Source of the DNA: Deltaproteobacteria bacterium
GTDB lineage: Bacteria > Desulfobacterota > Dissulfuribacteria > Dissulfuribacterales > UBA3076
Assembly (NCBI GenBank): GCA_021159445.1
Contig: JAGGRV010000601.1
Coordinates: forward strand, 1 to 6,227
Length of the DNA: 6,227 nt
Reading direction: 5' to 3'
Part shown: positions 5,942 to 6,227 of the stretch, piece by piece
Layout: every line of letters begins with the position of its first letter
How positions within the stretch are numbered: position 1 is the first letter of the stretch
Made by a program: the position numbers and the translations under genes
The notes under the pieces: generated by a model
Seen by the model: the letters and a program-made list of their open reading frames with translations, nothing else
The model's database searches: none
What the model was told of the DNA's origin: nothing

Positions 5942-5969
5942 AGGTTCGGGGCTCAGGGTTCAAGGTCAT
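5942..5969. repeat. 7-bp-period RGGTTCA array after the hydrolase stop codon
   Basis: AGGTTCG (5942-5948), GGGCTCA (5949-5955), GGGTTCA (5956-5962) and AGGTCAT (5963-5969) are four degenerate 7-base units that start on the base after the TAG stop. They share the GGTTCA core with the array at the dnaA stop (2478-2500). No hairpin is formed, so it is not a standard terminator. Confidence 0.6.
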
Positions 5970-5977
5970 AAAAGACG

Positions 5978-6169
5978 AACATCGAACATCGAACGTCCAA
6001 CACCAAATATTGAATAAAAAATAAAGAAACAGACTTAAAACGTGGGGAAAAGGCTACTCCTCTCTGTATCAAAACGGTTGACTAGAAACAGAAATAGCCG
6101 TTGAATATTCGGTATTGGATATTCGTTTTTCATTCGATGTTCGACGTTGGACGTTCGATGTTCGATGTT
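5978..6169. repeat. Large inverted repeat with perfect 24-bp arms
   Basis: The 24 bases at 5978-6001 are the exact reverse complement of 6146-6169. The arms are built from short units such as AACATCG and AACGTCC. They extend inward for 20 more bases (to 6021 and from 6126) with 14 matches, and all six differences are transitions. The middle (6022-6125) is unique, with a small AACGG/CCGTT pair (6074-6078, 6097-6101) and the repeated words GAATATTC and GGATATTC (6103-6124). The GAACATCGAACGTCCAAC type of repeat is, to my recollection, frequent between genes in many environmental genomes. Read as protein in one frame it gives the low-complexity string EHRTSNVEHR, which I regard as an artefact. 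It may act as a cruciform or RNA structure, or be a non-autonomous element. From 6170 to the end I see nothing more. Confidence 0.75.
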
Positions 6170-6227
6170 TATGTAATTATTCACTTTCCCCCCTGACAGC
6201 CAACAGCCTTTTTCAGGTTTCAAAGCA

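Noticed and set aside
5978..6169. CRISPR-like repeats
   Set aside because: There are only two long copies, inverted rather than direct, with no series of equal spacers.
6035..6223. Minus-strand frame of 62 codons containing EHRTSNVEHR
   Set aside because: It is the translation of the inverted repeat arm; low complexity, no ribosome binding site, and no family resemblance.

Overview
The window looks like chromosomal DNA of moderate GC from a bacterium, probably a deltaproteobacterial / Desulfobacterota-type sulfate reducer or relative. This placement is an inference. It rests on the style of the DnaA (Walker B written DVLLLEE, short domain II), on a GlcD-type FAD oxidase, and on spacers filled with short repeats of a kind I associate with such genomes. 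No marker gene allows a firm placement. All five protein genes are intact and none shows signs of recent transfer.

Layout. Positions 1-319 hold no gene start and consist of structured repeats, the last of which runs into the 3' end of ispD. Three genes on the minus strand follow in transcription order dnaA (3826-2498), a glcD-like FAD oxidase (2470-1094) and ispD (989-303). dnaA and glcD are 27 nt apart and ispD lies 104 nt further on, so they may be one transcript. Positions 3827-4609 form a long AT-rich spacer with candidate DnaA boxes, an AT-rich tract and several sigma70-like promoter elements on both strands. It is the best candidate for an origin of replication or a dnaA control region. 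On the plus strand, an HD-domain phosphohydrolase (4610-5197) and a UPF0173/UlaG-like metallo-hydrolase (5237-5941) form a probable two-gene operon. From 5942 to the end there are only repeats: a 7-bp-period array directly after the stop codon, then a large inverted repeat with perfect 24-bp arms.

Function. DnaA initiates replication. IspD makes CDP-methylerythritol in the MEP isoprenoid pathway. GlcD oxidises a 2-hydroxy acid and passes electrons to a partner not in view. The two plus-strand hydrolases are metal enzymes of unknown substrate. The gene set is mostly housekeeping. I found no defence island, CRISPR array, integrase, transposase, tRNA or rRNA, and no clear new multi-gene system. 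The most interesting features are the repeat families that sit on or next to stop codons, the sequence variants in DnaA, and the possible origin.
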